64,000 nt of DNA from Siniperca chuatsi (lineage: Eukaryota > Chordata > Actinopteri > Centrarchiformes > Sinipercidae): NCBI RefSeq assembly GCF_020085105.1, contig NC_058046.1, forward strand, positions 14,367,175 through 14,431,174. Reading direction: 5' to 3'. The translations under genes and the position numbers were made by a program. Below the pieces are notes generated by a model. The model saw only the letters and a list, made by a program, of their open reading frames with translations, did no database searches and had not been told where the DNA came from. Shown here piece after piece: positions 1 through 47,645 of the stretch (the stretch's first letter is position 1; every line of letters starts with the position of its first letter).

Positions 1-164
1 GCATTAAAGTGTCAAATACTTCCCTTGTTAAGTGTCCAAGCTCATTCAATGAAAAATGTGCAGTTAAGGATGTGCATGCTTGTCATAGTCCTAAACATCC
101 TGAAATATGGACAATCATGTCAAATAGTGTGCTTGATTAGACTTGTCAGCAACTATTTCACACT

Positions 165-170
165 TTTATT
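165..170 (-). terminator. Poly(A) signal for the minus-strand ORF at 295-998
   Basis: AATAAA read on the minus strand, about 125 bases downstream of the stop codon. The position fits a 3' UTR, but the motif is common by chance in AT-rich DNA. Confidence 0.35.
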
Positions 171-294
171 AAAATTAAAAACAAGTTCAGTCTTACAGTC
201 GTACATTTGGAATATTATTCAAAGTTTAAAAATCATATTTGGTTAGATTCATGTTTTATGTACATTATATACAAAGTTCAGGTACAGGACACAT

Positions 295-998
295 TCAGTG
301 GCTGCTTATGAGCAATGACAGATCCCAAACGATTCCAAGTAGCTGTGTAGAGTAACCAGTCACCGTCTGTAAGGTGGACAGTAATGGTCTGATGCATCTA
401 CATGAAGTCATAATGGTGGAGACACTGGGTCTGAAATCACTGCACAGAGTTGATAGGGCCGTTAGAGCCACATGGATGATGGTCATGCAAACTGACAGCG
501 AACACCGGTAGAGTGCAGGCACGACATGCAGTACCAACTGGACCGACTTTAACCACGTCGCAGTTCTCCTACAGTCAAGAGGAGAGCAGCTTATGCTTCT
601 GAAGATCTGTGATGAAGACCAGGTGGAGCAGCTCGAGCGTCCATGTTGGTCCAGTTCGTCTCGTGACGGGAGCACACCTGCCAGCGTTAGCCTGAGGAAC
701 GAATTCAGCCTCAGCATGGTTGAAAGGTAAAAAGCTAAACTGTTGGTGAAAGCAAGTGCAATGCTCAGAAGGATTTCATTGCACTGACTAATCACAACAA
801 TGGCTTCAAGTGCGGCTGCAGAGTAATTACAAAGGATGGCCACAGCTCTGAACAAAGACAGCCTCCATTCTCCAACCACAGGCAGCATTGTGGGTAGTTT
901 TTCATCTAGAAAGCGCATCATCTGTTGCATTTCAAGTTTCTGTGCTGCAGCCAAGTCCTTCGACAGCATGTACAGACCAATCAGCTGCTTTATGGTGT
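295..998 (-). CDS. Unrecognised hydrophobic protein, probable last exon
   Basis: An open frame on the minus strand runs from about 1032 to a stop at 295-297, with its first ATG at 967-969. A splice acceptor (CCACTCAG) at 999-1001 would make 998 the first base of a terminal exon in the same frame. The translation begins with a charged, helix-like stretch rich in Lys, Gln and Met (DTIKQLIGLYMLSKDL), followed by several hydrophobic stretches that could be membrane helices or a helical bundle, and a Ser/Cys-rich second half. A poly(A) signal (AATAAA on the minus strand) lies at 165-170, about 125 bases beyond the stop, which supports a real 3' end. I do not recognise the family. No 5' exons could be assigned between 1 and 4.6 kb, so it may be a terminal exon, a single-exon gene or a retrocopy. 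Confidence 0.4.
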
Positions 999-1033
999 CT
1001 GAGTGGGATTGAATAACTATCAGCAGGTGTTGT

Positions 1034-4000
1034 CACCACTGATTAATTGTTACATGGCTTGAATATAGTTTTGCTAACTAAATCAGGACCTATTTTGAAG
1101 TGGTTCTGGATATTTTGAGGCCATTTTAAATCACAGACATTTTGATTTGTCACAGCAGGAAAAGCACAGATGTAACAAATAAAACAAGGGCTCCATTGTA
1201 TTTACGTGTCCCAGTAAGCCATGTCATTGAGCCTCACCAGGAGCCTGGACTGGAACACCTAAATGGATCAAAGCCATTGTTTGTTATAAACTACACCTGA
1301 CATTTTGTATTTCCAAGGTGAAATGAATATATTGTCCTGTGTGAATCTCAATATCAAATCATTATCTCATGTCATTAATTCAAACATCTGATATAATTAA
1401 ACTTTCTGTTGTCTGGGCCCTGTTCTTCATACATGCATAACTGAAGTAGCTTTTACATTGTGAGACAACTAATGAAAAAGACATTCATCAATGGACAATA
1501 TGGAAAAACACAGAAATAATTGACCAAAGTAAACATTGGAGCATCCTACTTCTTAAATAAACATTTTCAATTAGCAGTTATAAATGTACCTTGAATAGTG
1601 GCCCAAAAAGTTCTAAGGAATTGTTTTCATGACATTGACAGCAGTGGGTGTTGTGTTTATTTTCTCTTACAAGAGGTGTAGGCCTGTGACATCACCAGTC
1701 TAATTAATGCAATCAGCTGACGCACCTGGTATTTATTAGATGTGTCCTACCTGCTCCTGATGATGGTTTGAAAGTAATACTGACAGCTTAAAACTGTGAT
1801 AATGCCTCTGTCTTCTCTGTTTTTAAGGCTTGTTTGATTGGTTAAAAAAAGTTTCCCTGGTTATTAGCAGTTGATGAATAATTTGAAGACATAGATAAGC
1901 ACATGGCTTTCTCTTTGAATACCGAATGATCTCAGTGCACAAGAACACGTATGACCTGATTTTTGATAATCTAATCTACCACACACGCTGTATGTAGGCC
2001 AGACACCAGTGAATGTTGGTTTAACATAAAGTTGGCCTCTCTTATACTGCTGAAAAAGTCTGGAGAAAAATCTTTTTGATAAACTGTCAGTCACTAATTA
2101 AGGTCTACGTTTCATACTGATGGAGAACCTCACCCAAATTCTTCCCAAAAATAACTTAAAAGGAGACAGCACCCAGCATAACACTAGTGCCTGTTGTTGT
2201 TGAATTTTTATCATATGGGGGAAGTCTGTGTAGTAATAGTCATAATCTGTGATGCGATGTTTATATATGCATATGTTAGACATCTGTGCTGTAATGGTTT
2301 GGTCAGAGTGGAAACAAAAACTGGCAACAGACTAAAGAGATCTTGCATGGAGTTTGTCTGACATGGAAAATTCACTGAACTAAGCCCAGTGTAAATGTCC
2401 TTGCATACTGTCAACTTAAAATGACAAAAGAAAACTTCAAATTTTAATCAAATTCACTTTCTTTGAGACATTCAGAAGCTGTAGCTCGTTATTCCACTCT
2501 GTCCTGTCCGCTGTCGCTAGATTATGTATATGTATATTAAATGTCACTTACGATTAGCACCAGCACACCTTTCCTGCAGCCTGTCCACATTTCCTGAGGA
2601 TTAGATGGTGTCTAATATTTTCCAAGATAGCTCACTCCATTCGTGCATGTGACATAATGCAACATATGAACATCTGGAATTAGTTAGCCATGCTCCGCAT
2701 TCTCTTTTCTCTTTCTTTTTTTCCATCACAGGGAGTGAGTGAGGTGCTCTGTGCTTTTTTTTTCAAACAGCCACTCTGCACTGTGTGAACCCAATCATCC
2801 CAGTGGCAATATCAGTGGTCTAACTTACTGTTGAATGAAAGAAAATAGGATTAAAAGTTGTACATTCAATTAGACTGTTACAGAATAGCGTTATCTTAAC
2901 ATGCTGTGGAATACATGGCATGTGGGAGACATTCTGTAGAGTGTGGAAAAGGATAAAAAGTGACTTAAGGGAATATGACGGTAAACCTATTCAAGTCTTT
3001 ACAGGCTTTTGATGAAAGCTTAGAGAGCAAAGTATGGCTCAGTGGCTGTTTTCACATTATCAGGAGGTAAATCCCAATGGTTTACAGGTCAGTAATTGTA
3101 TTTGAAGAAAAATACAGACAGACAAGAAGTCCAATTTAATACACTTAAATTGTTTACTTTCATTTTGAATTAAACAAACATAGGTATATACATACTGTAT
3201 TGGTGGAAAGTTACATACTGTCTGTTCAGTTTTGCCAGGACATTTATATAAGACTTTCAGTGAAAGATCCTCTCTGACTGCTAAAGATGAGCTCGCAATC
3301 TGCACTGCATTCTGCTGAGACTCCTCTGAATACCAACAAAGAACAGCTTCATATCAACCTTTGAATCTTCTTTTAATCTACACTGAACTTTATATGACCC
3401 ATGAAACAACATGCTTTTATCATGTTCCATGCTTTGAGGAACTGAAAGCATCTTGTGCAAAAAACAACCAAACAGATCATTTTTGTTTAAGCTGATAAAA
3501 CTAGCATACTGACTGAGGTCAGTCTACTGTGAGACTGGCTGTCATGAATACATACAGTAGACTGGTCTCTTTCTTTCTGACACACACACGCGCACACATG
3601 GTTATATCAAAATGATTATTTACACATATTGTTTTTCCCTGACTCTGACATATTTTTGTCCACATATTGATAGACAGAGCATATGCAACTATAGCAGTGA
3701 CTGCAGTCATCTTGGTCAGGTCGGTCATAGTAATAGGGATAATTTTGTGTCTATATCCCAATTTATTGTTTACTCTGATGTGTACAAAAAATAAGCCAGC
3801 TGTGACTCACATTAGTCTGGTTTAATACGGCATGGGAGTCAAAAGTTGCAAGAACAAGTTCACAGACGTTGCATTGCAATACGCTTACTGTACATGTGTT
3901 TATCAGCAATGATTGTTTTTCTAACCTCAAAAATTAAAACTCTAAAATGTGGTCTACTCCACAATAAAAGTACAAATAAAAAATGTATTTATGTTGTATA

Positions 4001-4567
4001 AAACAAGGTAGAAACATTATAAAAAAGAACAAAAATGCTGACTCAAACGCTATTGCATGCAATTGCTCAACATTCAAGAGTACACAAACGGGGATTTTCA
4101 GATTCTTCTAAATCTGCTGTATGTGGAACATTTGCAATATCTTTTATCTATTATCAGGAAAGATAAGAATGTTACACAAGCACATACTTTAGTGTCATGA
4201 CCATTTTAAACACGATTGTGCTCCTTGTTTAGAGCCTACGTACAGAGGCATTAGTACAAGCTATTGTTCCCCTGCTTGGTCAGGATTCATCCAATCTTGT
4301 GTGCTCATGGAGGGGACAACAGGGCCTGAAGCAGCTCTGAGGACCACAGAGGCAAATGTTTTTGAGCCGGCCTGCATTACCTCATTTGTAGGGAATGTCT
4401 GTGTAATTCAAGCATTAGAGCAATTGCACTGTTGGGCTAAATGTGTACAAAAGTCACTGTAAACAAATAGCTGAAAACAAGGCATCACTGCACCACTTCA
4501 CAAGGCAGAAAGGCCACAGCCCACTGAGCGTGGCACGAGGCACTCATGTCCTCGCTTGCAGGTGCAA
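1034..4567. other. Intergenic stretch, no gene seen
   Basis: AT-rich DNA between the unrecognised ORF and the 3' end of antxr1. It has a short CA-rich run near 3581-3599 and a possible Penelope-like relic at 1864-2094. Short frames here lack codon structure or splice context. The left-hand part of the antxr1 3' UTR probably extends into the 3.7-4.6 kb zone, where an AATAAA lies on the minus strand near 3760. Confidence 0.5.
1864..2094 (-). mobile_element. Possible Penelope-like reverse-transcriptase relic
   Basis: A 76-codon minus-strand frame contains the short string KPTFTGV after YKRGQLYV. This resembles the RKPTFTGV motif downstream of the catalytic core in Penelope-like polyproteins as I remember them. 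The rest of the frame does not match clearly, so the call rests on seven residues. A GATGATGGTTT string near 1756 is reminiscent of Penelope end sequences. Confidence 0.25.
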
Positions 4568-4656
4568 TCAAGGATGGTCATGTACTGATTGCTGGTGGGG
4601 CTGGTGAGTTGCCTTTTTAAATCCTTTTAAACTCTCTCCCGTCTGCTGCCAGAGCT

Positions 4657-28435
<23,779 letters not shown>

Positions 28436-28969
28436 TATTCCAGCTGAAGAAAATCTCATACAGATGAGATGATGAATATAACCAACTTCAGTGGAGAAAA
28501 AGTTGGAAAGAAAAAGAAAAAACAAGCTGCAAAGTTAATCCTCCTTGCAGATTCTTCTTTCGATCCTACATAGGATTCAGCATCAAAAAAAGCAATAATC
28601 CAAAGGAGAGCAGTGAGTGTAACTCAGAGGTTAAAGTGGAGGGGTGAGAGAAAGCGTGAGTGTTGTGGGTCTCACTGTTGTTGGGACCCTCTCATCACTG
28701 GGTCCGACACAGCATGCACAAGGATGAGACGAGCTCCACAACCTTCCACTCTTGCTGCTTTTTGTTAATGACAAGGCCATGCAACAGAGAGATCCTCAGA
28801 TCCTGGATGTCTAAGAGTTTGCAAAACTCTCTTTGTATTTTACAGTCTCTCTCTCTCTCTCTGGCGAGGATGAGAGTGATGAAGACAATAAAGTGGAAAC
28901 ACCAGAATCTGCTGGGTTGTCCTGCCTCCTGGTGGTGATAAGTGGCTGGTGGCTGCTTTTGAACCACTA

Positions 28970-29280
28970 GACCATTTTAAATATAAACTCAGTGACCCCG
29001 AATACTGTGAAACTGCAATAAAAACTACCTTTATGAAGCCTATTATGTTACGTTTTCAGGGAAACTGTGTCAAGGTGTTGACTCTCTAATTTAATTTTTG
29101 AGGCTGTTATCTTGTTGTGGTGTTGGATTGCTTTATATTGAAGGATGCTTCTTAAAAATTGATCGCCTCTATGTACAGACATGGGGAAAAGAATACTGGA
29201 AACACAGAAACTAGATGAACTATATCTCTTTAGTTCCTTTAATGCTTGGTCCTATGTGATTTATGTCATTGCTGTGATCA
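28970..29280. other. Spacer upstream of antxr1, no feature seen
   Basis: AT-rich sequence to the right of the probable antxr1 5' UTR. I see no gene, RNA or recognisable repeat here. Confidence 0.4.
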
Positions 29281-29289
29281 CTGTAAGTC

Positions 29290-29790
29290 TCTTAAAATGA
29301 CATCACTGGGAAGTTCCTATTGGCTGATGCTCTAAGCTCAAGATTGTGGGTAATTTTGTACTTTAAGCAGGAGTTTGTAAACAGTAGTGATAATACCTTG
29401 TAGGCTTTTTGTTCAATATTCTGAGTGTTTTTTGTATAAACTGTGCATGGGCCTAAGAATGTTTTTTCCTGCTCGGGACCAAGTGGCAATACAATGTGAC
29501 AGGTGTGAAAAAATCATAGCGTGCATGTACAACTTGGCAGCATCTGTTGACAATTGGTTCCTAATTTGAAGTTGCTACAGTTCAGTTTGACTGTTCAAAT
29601 GACCCTTTTCACCTGTTTTTCAAAGGTTAGGTGTGAATCGATAATTATCCCAAGGTACTTAAAGCCTGAGATTATTTGAAGTTTTTCACCCTTAACAAAG
29701 ATTTCAGGCTGATGAACATTTTTCCTCCTGATTTAAAAATACATACATGCAGTCTTGCTCATATTTAAAGTGAGACAGGACAGAGTGAGA
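29290..29790 (-). mobile_element. LINE reverse-transcriptase C-terminal relic
   Basis: Read on the minus strand, shifting frames give VHQPEIFVKGEKLQIISGF, then KYLGIIIDSHLTFEKQVKRV and, farther on, QLSTDAAKLYMHAMIFSHL and GKNILRPMHSLYKK. The F-K-YLG-IID--LTF motif is the thumb/linker region of fish non-LTR retrotransposon polyproteins. Stops and frameshifts show decay. It lies between antxr1 and the microseminoprotein locus. Confidence 0.75.
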
Positions 29791-30109
29791 CATTCAGAGA
29801 TACTAACTAGACTTCTGCCATTTCAATCTGGAATGTCACACTTACTTGTAGCATTTCTACAGTCGGCAGCTCAACAAAAGAGCTCCTACTCATATTTATA
29901 ACATGCAACAAAAAAGTCAACATAATGCCAAACTTGAGATTGTTCTCTGGCAAAGAGACAGAGTATTATAATATATACAAGTGTGGAGTACAATAATAAT
30001 ATAATAAAAACCTTTGGCCTCACATTTGGCAGGGAAAATAAATCAAAAATGTATCTTTGTCAAGAAAGGTTTTGGAAGACCAGAATAGAGGGTCAGAAAA
30101 GATATATGA

Positions 30110-30291
30110 GGGCGCCCTAGATGCTCACCTGGCAGAGAGCGTACCATGTATCAAGGCTGAGGCCTTACCGCAGCGGCCCGGGCCCTTTGCTACATAACTT
30201 CCCCTCTCTCTCCCCTGCCTTTGCTGTCTCTCTCCAGCTATCACTATCTCAATAAACCAGAAATGCCCCAAAAATAATCTTTAAAAAAAAA
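30110..30291 (+). mobile_element. tRNA-derived SINE
   Basis: CTAGATGCTCACCTGGCAGA (A-box region), TATCAAGGCTGAGGCCTTAC, CGCAGCGGCCCGGGCCCTTT, a CT-rich segment, then CAATAAACCAGAAATGCCCC and an A-rich tail. This matches a SINE that is abundant in percomorph fish as I remember it. The GTTCGATTCC-type B box expected between CGGCCCGGG and CCCTTTGC is missing, apparently deleted, so this copy could not drive its own pol III transcription. Confidence 0.75.
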
Positions 30292-30738
30292 GACATAAGA
30301 ATAATGCTAACAATAATAATTTTGAACTCATCATTAGGCACCAACTCATTTTGAGAAACATAACTGGGGGGAAAAAACACATTTTTATACAATTATTTTA
30401 TCATTTTGACATGAACTGAATCAGTGATATCTTTTCATTTATTTCATTTAATTGCAGTTTGCAGTCTCTGTGAAGGCACTAATCAACAAAGCTTATTTAG
30501 ACAAATTGACATAGACTCGACCCATTTCAAATCTGAATTCAGTCTACTGTACCATTTTGGAAAATTGTTAAGTTAAATCCACTCCAGTTTCAAAATGCAT
30601 TATAATAAATAGACTGATTCCTCAGCTATGACTCGTAAAAAAGTAAAGCAAAAAATAAAAAGAAAGAAAGAGAAAAGGAAAAGACAGAAATTGTGAACAA
30701 ATTTACAAAATTTTATTTCTAGCAGAATTACATTTGCA

Positions 30739-31042
30739 GCATTACTTCCTGCTTGGTCAACACAACAGTGTTTCCTGATGGGAAGCCAGTGAGGGATCAC
30801 ATATAAATGCTTCACTTAATAACCATGACTCCATCACTTATACTGCATCATAAATTCAACATAATACGGATGGATCGTCCCACTTGTGAACTATGTAGGC
30901 CTATTGCACACATCCCTCTGGGTCAAAAACTGACACAGTAGTCAGAGAACTCCCAGGGGAGTAAATACCCACAAATACACATTAAACAGCAGAAGATGCA
31001 TACAAGATACAACATCCACCTCAAATACAGTCCAGACAGATA
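30739..31042 (-). pseudogene. Decayed duplicate of the microseminoprotein-like gene (exons 3-4)
   Basis: The stretch aligns by eye with the 3' UTR, exon 4, intron end and part of exon 3 of the intact gene at 32.7-33.1 kb. Shared strings include GGGAAGCCAGTGAGGGATCA and ACGGATGG/CGTCC. Exon 4 homology is at about 30834-30967 and exon 3 homology at about 31000-31042. A two-base deletion in the exon 4 homolog shifts the frame into a stop just after the Asp-x-Cys codons, and further changes follow. Exons 1 and 2 are absent, so it is a dead partial tandem copy. Confidence 0.78.
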
Positions 31043-31281
31043 AAATGTCTTTAGTTTTTGTTAACTAAAACTAGACTAAAACTAATATACATTTTCGTCA
31101 AAAGACCTAAAACTAAATCATAAGTCAGGTGCCAAAATTAACACTGGTCTTGCCACTGCTCCTCGCCAAGAATTAGGCAGATTATATTACCTTTGGAAAG
31201 AGCCAGGATAGCTGTTCTATCTCCCATTTTATTCACATTTTATGAAAGTAAAATCAAGGAAATGTCAACTATTTTATTTGA

Positions 31282-31435
31282 TATTACATTTTATAAAGGG
31301 TACGGTCTAGACCTGCTCTGAAAAGTGCCCTGAGAAGTGAACTAGGAATGAGAAGTCCCTGCATTACAATGCAGTGCAATTCCCTTTGGACAAGAGCGCC
31401 TGCCATATTTAATGGAATGTAAATGTAATACAACT
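31282..31435 (+). mobile_element. L2/SINE tail fragments
   Basis: TATAAAGGGTACGGTCTAGAC, shortened here as its core TACGGTCTAGACCTGCTCT, is the fish L2 3' end seen again at 42.05 kb. It is followed by CCTTTGGACAAGAGCGCCTG and ATGGAATGTAAATGTAA, a second LINE/SINE-type tail. Both are truncated. Confidence 0.6.
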
Positions 31436-32783
31436 TATTTGTTTTTTCCAGACAGATCCTCAGACCCTGGCTGTGTACTTCAGGCTCTTTGCAAGAGAGA
31501 TAGAGAAAGACAGGTCTTGATTATTTGTTACAATGTTGTTTTTATGTCATTGTCTTTCTCCCTGAAAAACTACAGTTGAGATGCCCTTTAGCAAGGCGTT
31601 CAAAGATAAGCAAACATGTTCAGTCACCTTTCCATGGGCTGAGGTAATAAGCTGAATAATTGTTATTGCTCATTTGCAAAACTGATACACTATTATGATC
31701 AAGGTGGATTGCATCAAACTCTTACATTATAGATACATTCTAGATTTATCTATAATGCATTTATTTGTAGTTGTTCAAACTTTTGGTCCCATGAGTTAAA
31801 TCTATTCACTGAGCTACAGCAGCACCAAAACATGTTTATCACAGAGAGGTTCCTATTGGCTCATGCAGCAACCTGCTCTTGCCCATCACGACTGCTGTTA
31901 GTCACAAGAATATATGTTTGTTAATCCACACAGAGCAAGGACTGGACTTTTGGGAAATTGCATCCAGTTCATGTTCACAAATATGGGGCATGCAGGGTAT
32001 ATGGACAAAAAATAACAGAAAGAATATAACCAATATAATCCTGCAGACTGTACATGTTGCTACAGACATGTCTGAGCTAGCTGCAACCCCTTGACTTGCA
32101 CATGGACTCGCCTCTTCTGTCGAGCCATGACGTTTAGCCTGCAAACATCAAGGGCTTATGGGAGATGATGTTCATTAAAAGCATAAATATTGAATAAACA
32201 ACAATATTAGATAGTCTTTCAAGAAACTGTCCTGATATAAACATACAGAGCCACACAAGAGAGAGAATGCCAGATCTTTTCATTTTAGGTTTATACCATG
32301 ATATGCGAAAATTCTAGTCTTTGGCAAAATGTTACTTTTAGCCATGCCAGCGACATGGCTCTAGAGATGGAAATATCTGTCCACCACTTTGGTCCAGACT
32401 GAAATATCTCAGCTCTCATGGATTGCCATGAAAGTCTGAACAAACATTAGTGGCTCCTAGAAGATGTATCATAATGACTTTGGTGATCCCCTGCCTCTAG
32501 CCATTTCATTTAGCCATTTACTTTTTGTGACGACAAGAAATTCTCCTCTTCCTCATACAAACAGAGTTGTGAAAAAAGGAGTAAATCACAAAGAAGTGTA
32601 TGATTTATGTATTTATTGATTTGAAATTTCATTTGTGGCAGTATTTAATTTTCAATTTCTGGCAGCAGTGCTTTCTGCTTGGTTGTGGGCAGTGTTTCCT
32701 TGTGGGAAGCCAGTGAGGGATCACATCTGCATGAATACAATAAAAGAAGGAAATACTTCAGACCACTCAAAACAACAACTCCG

Positions 32784-33638
32784 TCACTTTCCTACTGCAC
32801 TATAAATTGGACATAGTACGGATGGGTCGTCCTTCTTGTGCACTATGTATTCACACGCCTTCGGGTCAAACACTGACACACAGTCTTCAGGGAACTGTCT
32901 GGGGGTTGAATACCTGTAATCACACAGTGAACACATAGTTAACAGTAGAATATGTAAATACAGAGATGAATTTATTTTCTTCACGTTTAAAAATGAAAAT
33001 GTTGTGATCTGTGTACTTACGCAGCGCAACATCCACTGCAAGTACAGTCCCAACAGTCACTGTTTCTCCATGAAGATCCTACTGGATGCCATGTCTTATC
33101 TACAGTGTCCTGACAATGGGTCAGGCCTATGGGTGGAAAGAAAAAGTGGTAAAGTGGTCATAGTGTGGCATCATGTGTGAATGTTTTGATATTTTTCTAA
33201 TGATGAAAATGTGTGTATATACCATAAATATACTGTTTGTCTGTGTGCATGAGTTTGTTTTTCTTTTCTTTTACCTGGTTTTATGGCCACATTGTAGCAC
33301 TGAGCGTTTGTCAGTGACACTACAGCACATAGCAGCAAAGCCAGAGCCAAATATTTCTTAATAGGAAAATGGAAACAAACATCAGCATGCATTTGGCAAA
33401 ATGCAGGGAAACGCCATGGATAGTTAAACAGTATATTATATCTTTAAAACACAGATTCATCATTCTGTAAAGTGCCATAAAATGAGTCAAAACTAATTAT
33501 GATCACTTTTATTCACTAGTAAACATCACATTTTATAACAACTCTCTTTTACATTTCTTTATCCTGTCAAAACACAAAAACAGCTACCATCAAACAATTG
33601 TAACCAGAATTTCATAACTCAATTTTAAAACTCACCAT
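32784..33638 (-). CDS. Beta-microseminoprotein-like secreted Cys-rich protein (4 exons)
   Basis: Coding exons are 33636-33638 (the ATG alone), 33275-33356, 33021-33126 and 32784-32913. All introns are GT-AG and phases join into 106 residues. A signal peptide (KYLALALLLCAVVSLTNA) is followed by a mature protein starting QCYNVAIKPG. Ten cysteines occur in the family spacing, including the CWDCTC-like cluster, GCC and a late C...C pair (EDC, ACEY, VLCP). Length and four-exon layout fit MSMB (PSP94), whose mammalian member is an abundant seminal plasma protein; the fish role is not established. The short exon 1 that donates only the start codon is supported by the donor ATG|GTGAGT and acceptor TTAAG|AAATAT. 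Fish carry several paralogs, so no symbol is assigned. Confidence 0.88.
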
Positions 33639-33720
33639 TGTGGCAGTCAAACTTGTCTGGTTTGAATTGTGTTTAGGCAAAAGCTAAAATATGTTGTATT
33701 TTTAATGAAGGGCTCTGTCT

Positions 33721-33729
33721 TTTAAATAG
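33721..33729 (-). promoter_or_regulatory. TATA-like box of the microseminoprotein-like gene
   Basis: CTATTTAAA on the minus strand lies about 85 bases upstream of the ATG. This is consistent with a tissue-restricted TATA promoter and a short 5' UTR. Confidence 0.4.
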
Positions 33730-33739
33730 TGTGCCTGCA

Positions 33740-34430
33740 GAGACCTTTGGAGCTAAATAAGGGGGCGGGAGGGGTGGTCACTTTACTGGAAGAGGTCACC
33801 ACTGTTTGCATTTGTCTTGAAAGGAAAAAAAAATAGAACATACTGTGTACAACAAAGACAAAGTCGTTTTTTTATATAGCTCAGGTTCATTTTATTTATT
33901 AAGATTTCACAAAATATAGTGCCTCTTAGTCATGTCTACTTTTACAAGAATTAATGGTACTCTTTTGGAGTAAAAATGTCTAAATCTTTTGTTAATATTG
34001 GCATTCTGGCAGCCTAAACTGGGATAACAGATTTTAGATGAAGTGTCACATGACCTGAAGTGGCATTTCATACTCCATTCCCTCTAAAGTAAAGGTAATT
34101 CAGGTCAGTGGTTGCTTTACTAAATTAGATTTTGAAAAGCACGTCTTTGAACAAACTATAACTAACTCAATCCTGAAACATAAAAAACTAATAAAAAACA
34201 TTGTTTTAAATGTAAAATTAAGATCAGGATCTCCGCTTCTTTCAATTTCTGCTGTATGAAATAGCCTATAACGTTTACACACGACTACCTACTTCAGTAA
34301 AGTAAAAAAAGAACATTTAAATTATGCATTAAAACAGCAACGCACTCAATACACCGAAATTTCCTGGAATTAGGTTCATTATTTTAAAGTATTGAGTATT
34401 TTTATAGCGGTAGATGACCCAGACCGTTGT
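33740..34430. other. Intergenic spacer between divergent genes
   Basis: AT-rich DNA separates the minus-strand microseminoprotein-like gene from plus-strand kansl3. I see nothing coding. The right-hand end becomes less AT-rich near the kansl3 promoter. Confidence 0.45.
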
Positions 34431-34542
34431 AATCCAGTCCATGTTTTGCGTCACACACTGACGCGCCACAAACTGGGTTGCCAGTTTGGGTGAAATGCAG
34501 CCTTGGCTGTGTTACTTGTTTTTAGTGCTCTGAAAAGGAGGG

Positions 34543-34726
34543 ATGTGGAGCGAAACATGGCAACAAATCACACAACAAAAGGAAGTGAGGCTTGTACGCA
34601 CTAAATATGTGTTTTATATAACCCCTAGAATTTATCAAGAAAAACGTCCTTCTTTGGTCTTGTTTGGGTCAAAACAAGAGTTTAAACCTAACTTACACGA
34701 CAAACATGGAGTTATAGAGCGAAAAG
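34543..34726 (+). CDS. kansl3: kansl3 exon 1, possible N-terminal extension
   Basis: An open frame from ATG 34543 runs to a good donor, AAAAG|GTGAGC. The next exon, after acceptor TTTCAG at 35449, continues in the same phase (G plus CT) for 25 codons without a stop into the conserved Met at 35527. The added 87 residues (for example TKYVFYITPRIYQEKRPSL) are not recognised. The exon is certainly plausible as the 5' exon; whether it is translated or is 5' UTR is open. Confidence 0.5.
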
Positions 34727-35526
34727 GTGAGCAGCAGAACACAGCGATAGCGCCATTCGGTTAGCTTTTAGCTTGCTATGCTAACGTTAGCATGCCAGGC
34801 CAGCCCACAGTCGTCATTCCCTTTACACAGCGTTAACATTAATGATAAATATTGAGCTAATTGCCACGTAAATTAGTTATACTTAACCGATTTGTTAATG
34901 TTTGGTTTAGAAGTTATATTCAACCCAAAACAGGCCAATGATGTTATGTAAGCTAAAAATATCCAGTACATGGCAGTAATGGGTGGTGCTCACTGTAGAC
35001 AAAGCACCTGCATGTTTGAACGTCAGATTATGCCAGGGCTGTACCTAACGATTATTTCCCATATCAATTAAATCTGCCGGTTTTTTACTCGATTAGTCGT
35101 TTAGTCTTTTGAAATTCCAGAAAATATTGAATGAATCATCACTTTTCCGTAGTATCTTAAAATGTCTTGTTTTGACCAACAGTCCAAAACCCAAAAATGT
35201 GCAATTTACTGTTGTAGTAAACACCATATATTCACATTTAAGAAGCGTGAATCAGTAATTGTGTTGTTTTCTTTGGCATTTCTTCTTTAAACAATTAAGT
35301 AAATAATTAACTATAGGAATTGTTGCCCCTTAACTTTTCAACTCAAGATTATGTTCAACATAATCATAAAAAGATATTAAGTTCCTTGGTGGAAGGGAAA
35401 GAAAGGAATTCTTTGTTTTTTACAACCTATCTCAAATAATACATTTCAGCTCCTCTTCGCCAGTTTGGTCTGAATCCACACAAGTTGTTGAGCGCTTCCC
35501 GGGGCCCTTTGGGGCCCAAGAAGAGG

Positions 35527-47645
<12,119 letters not shown>

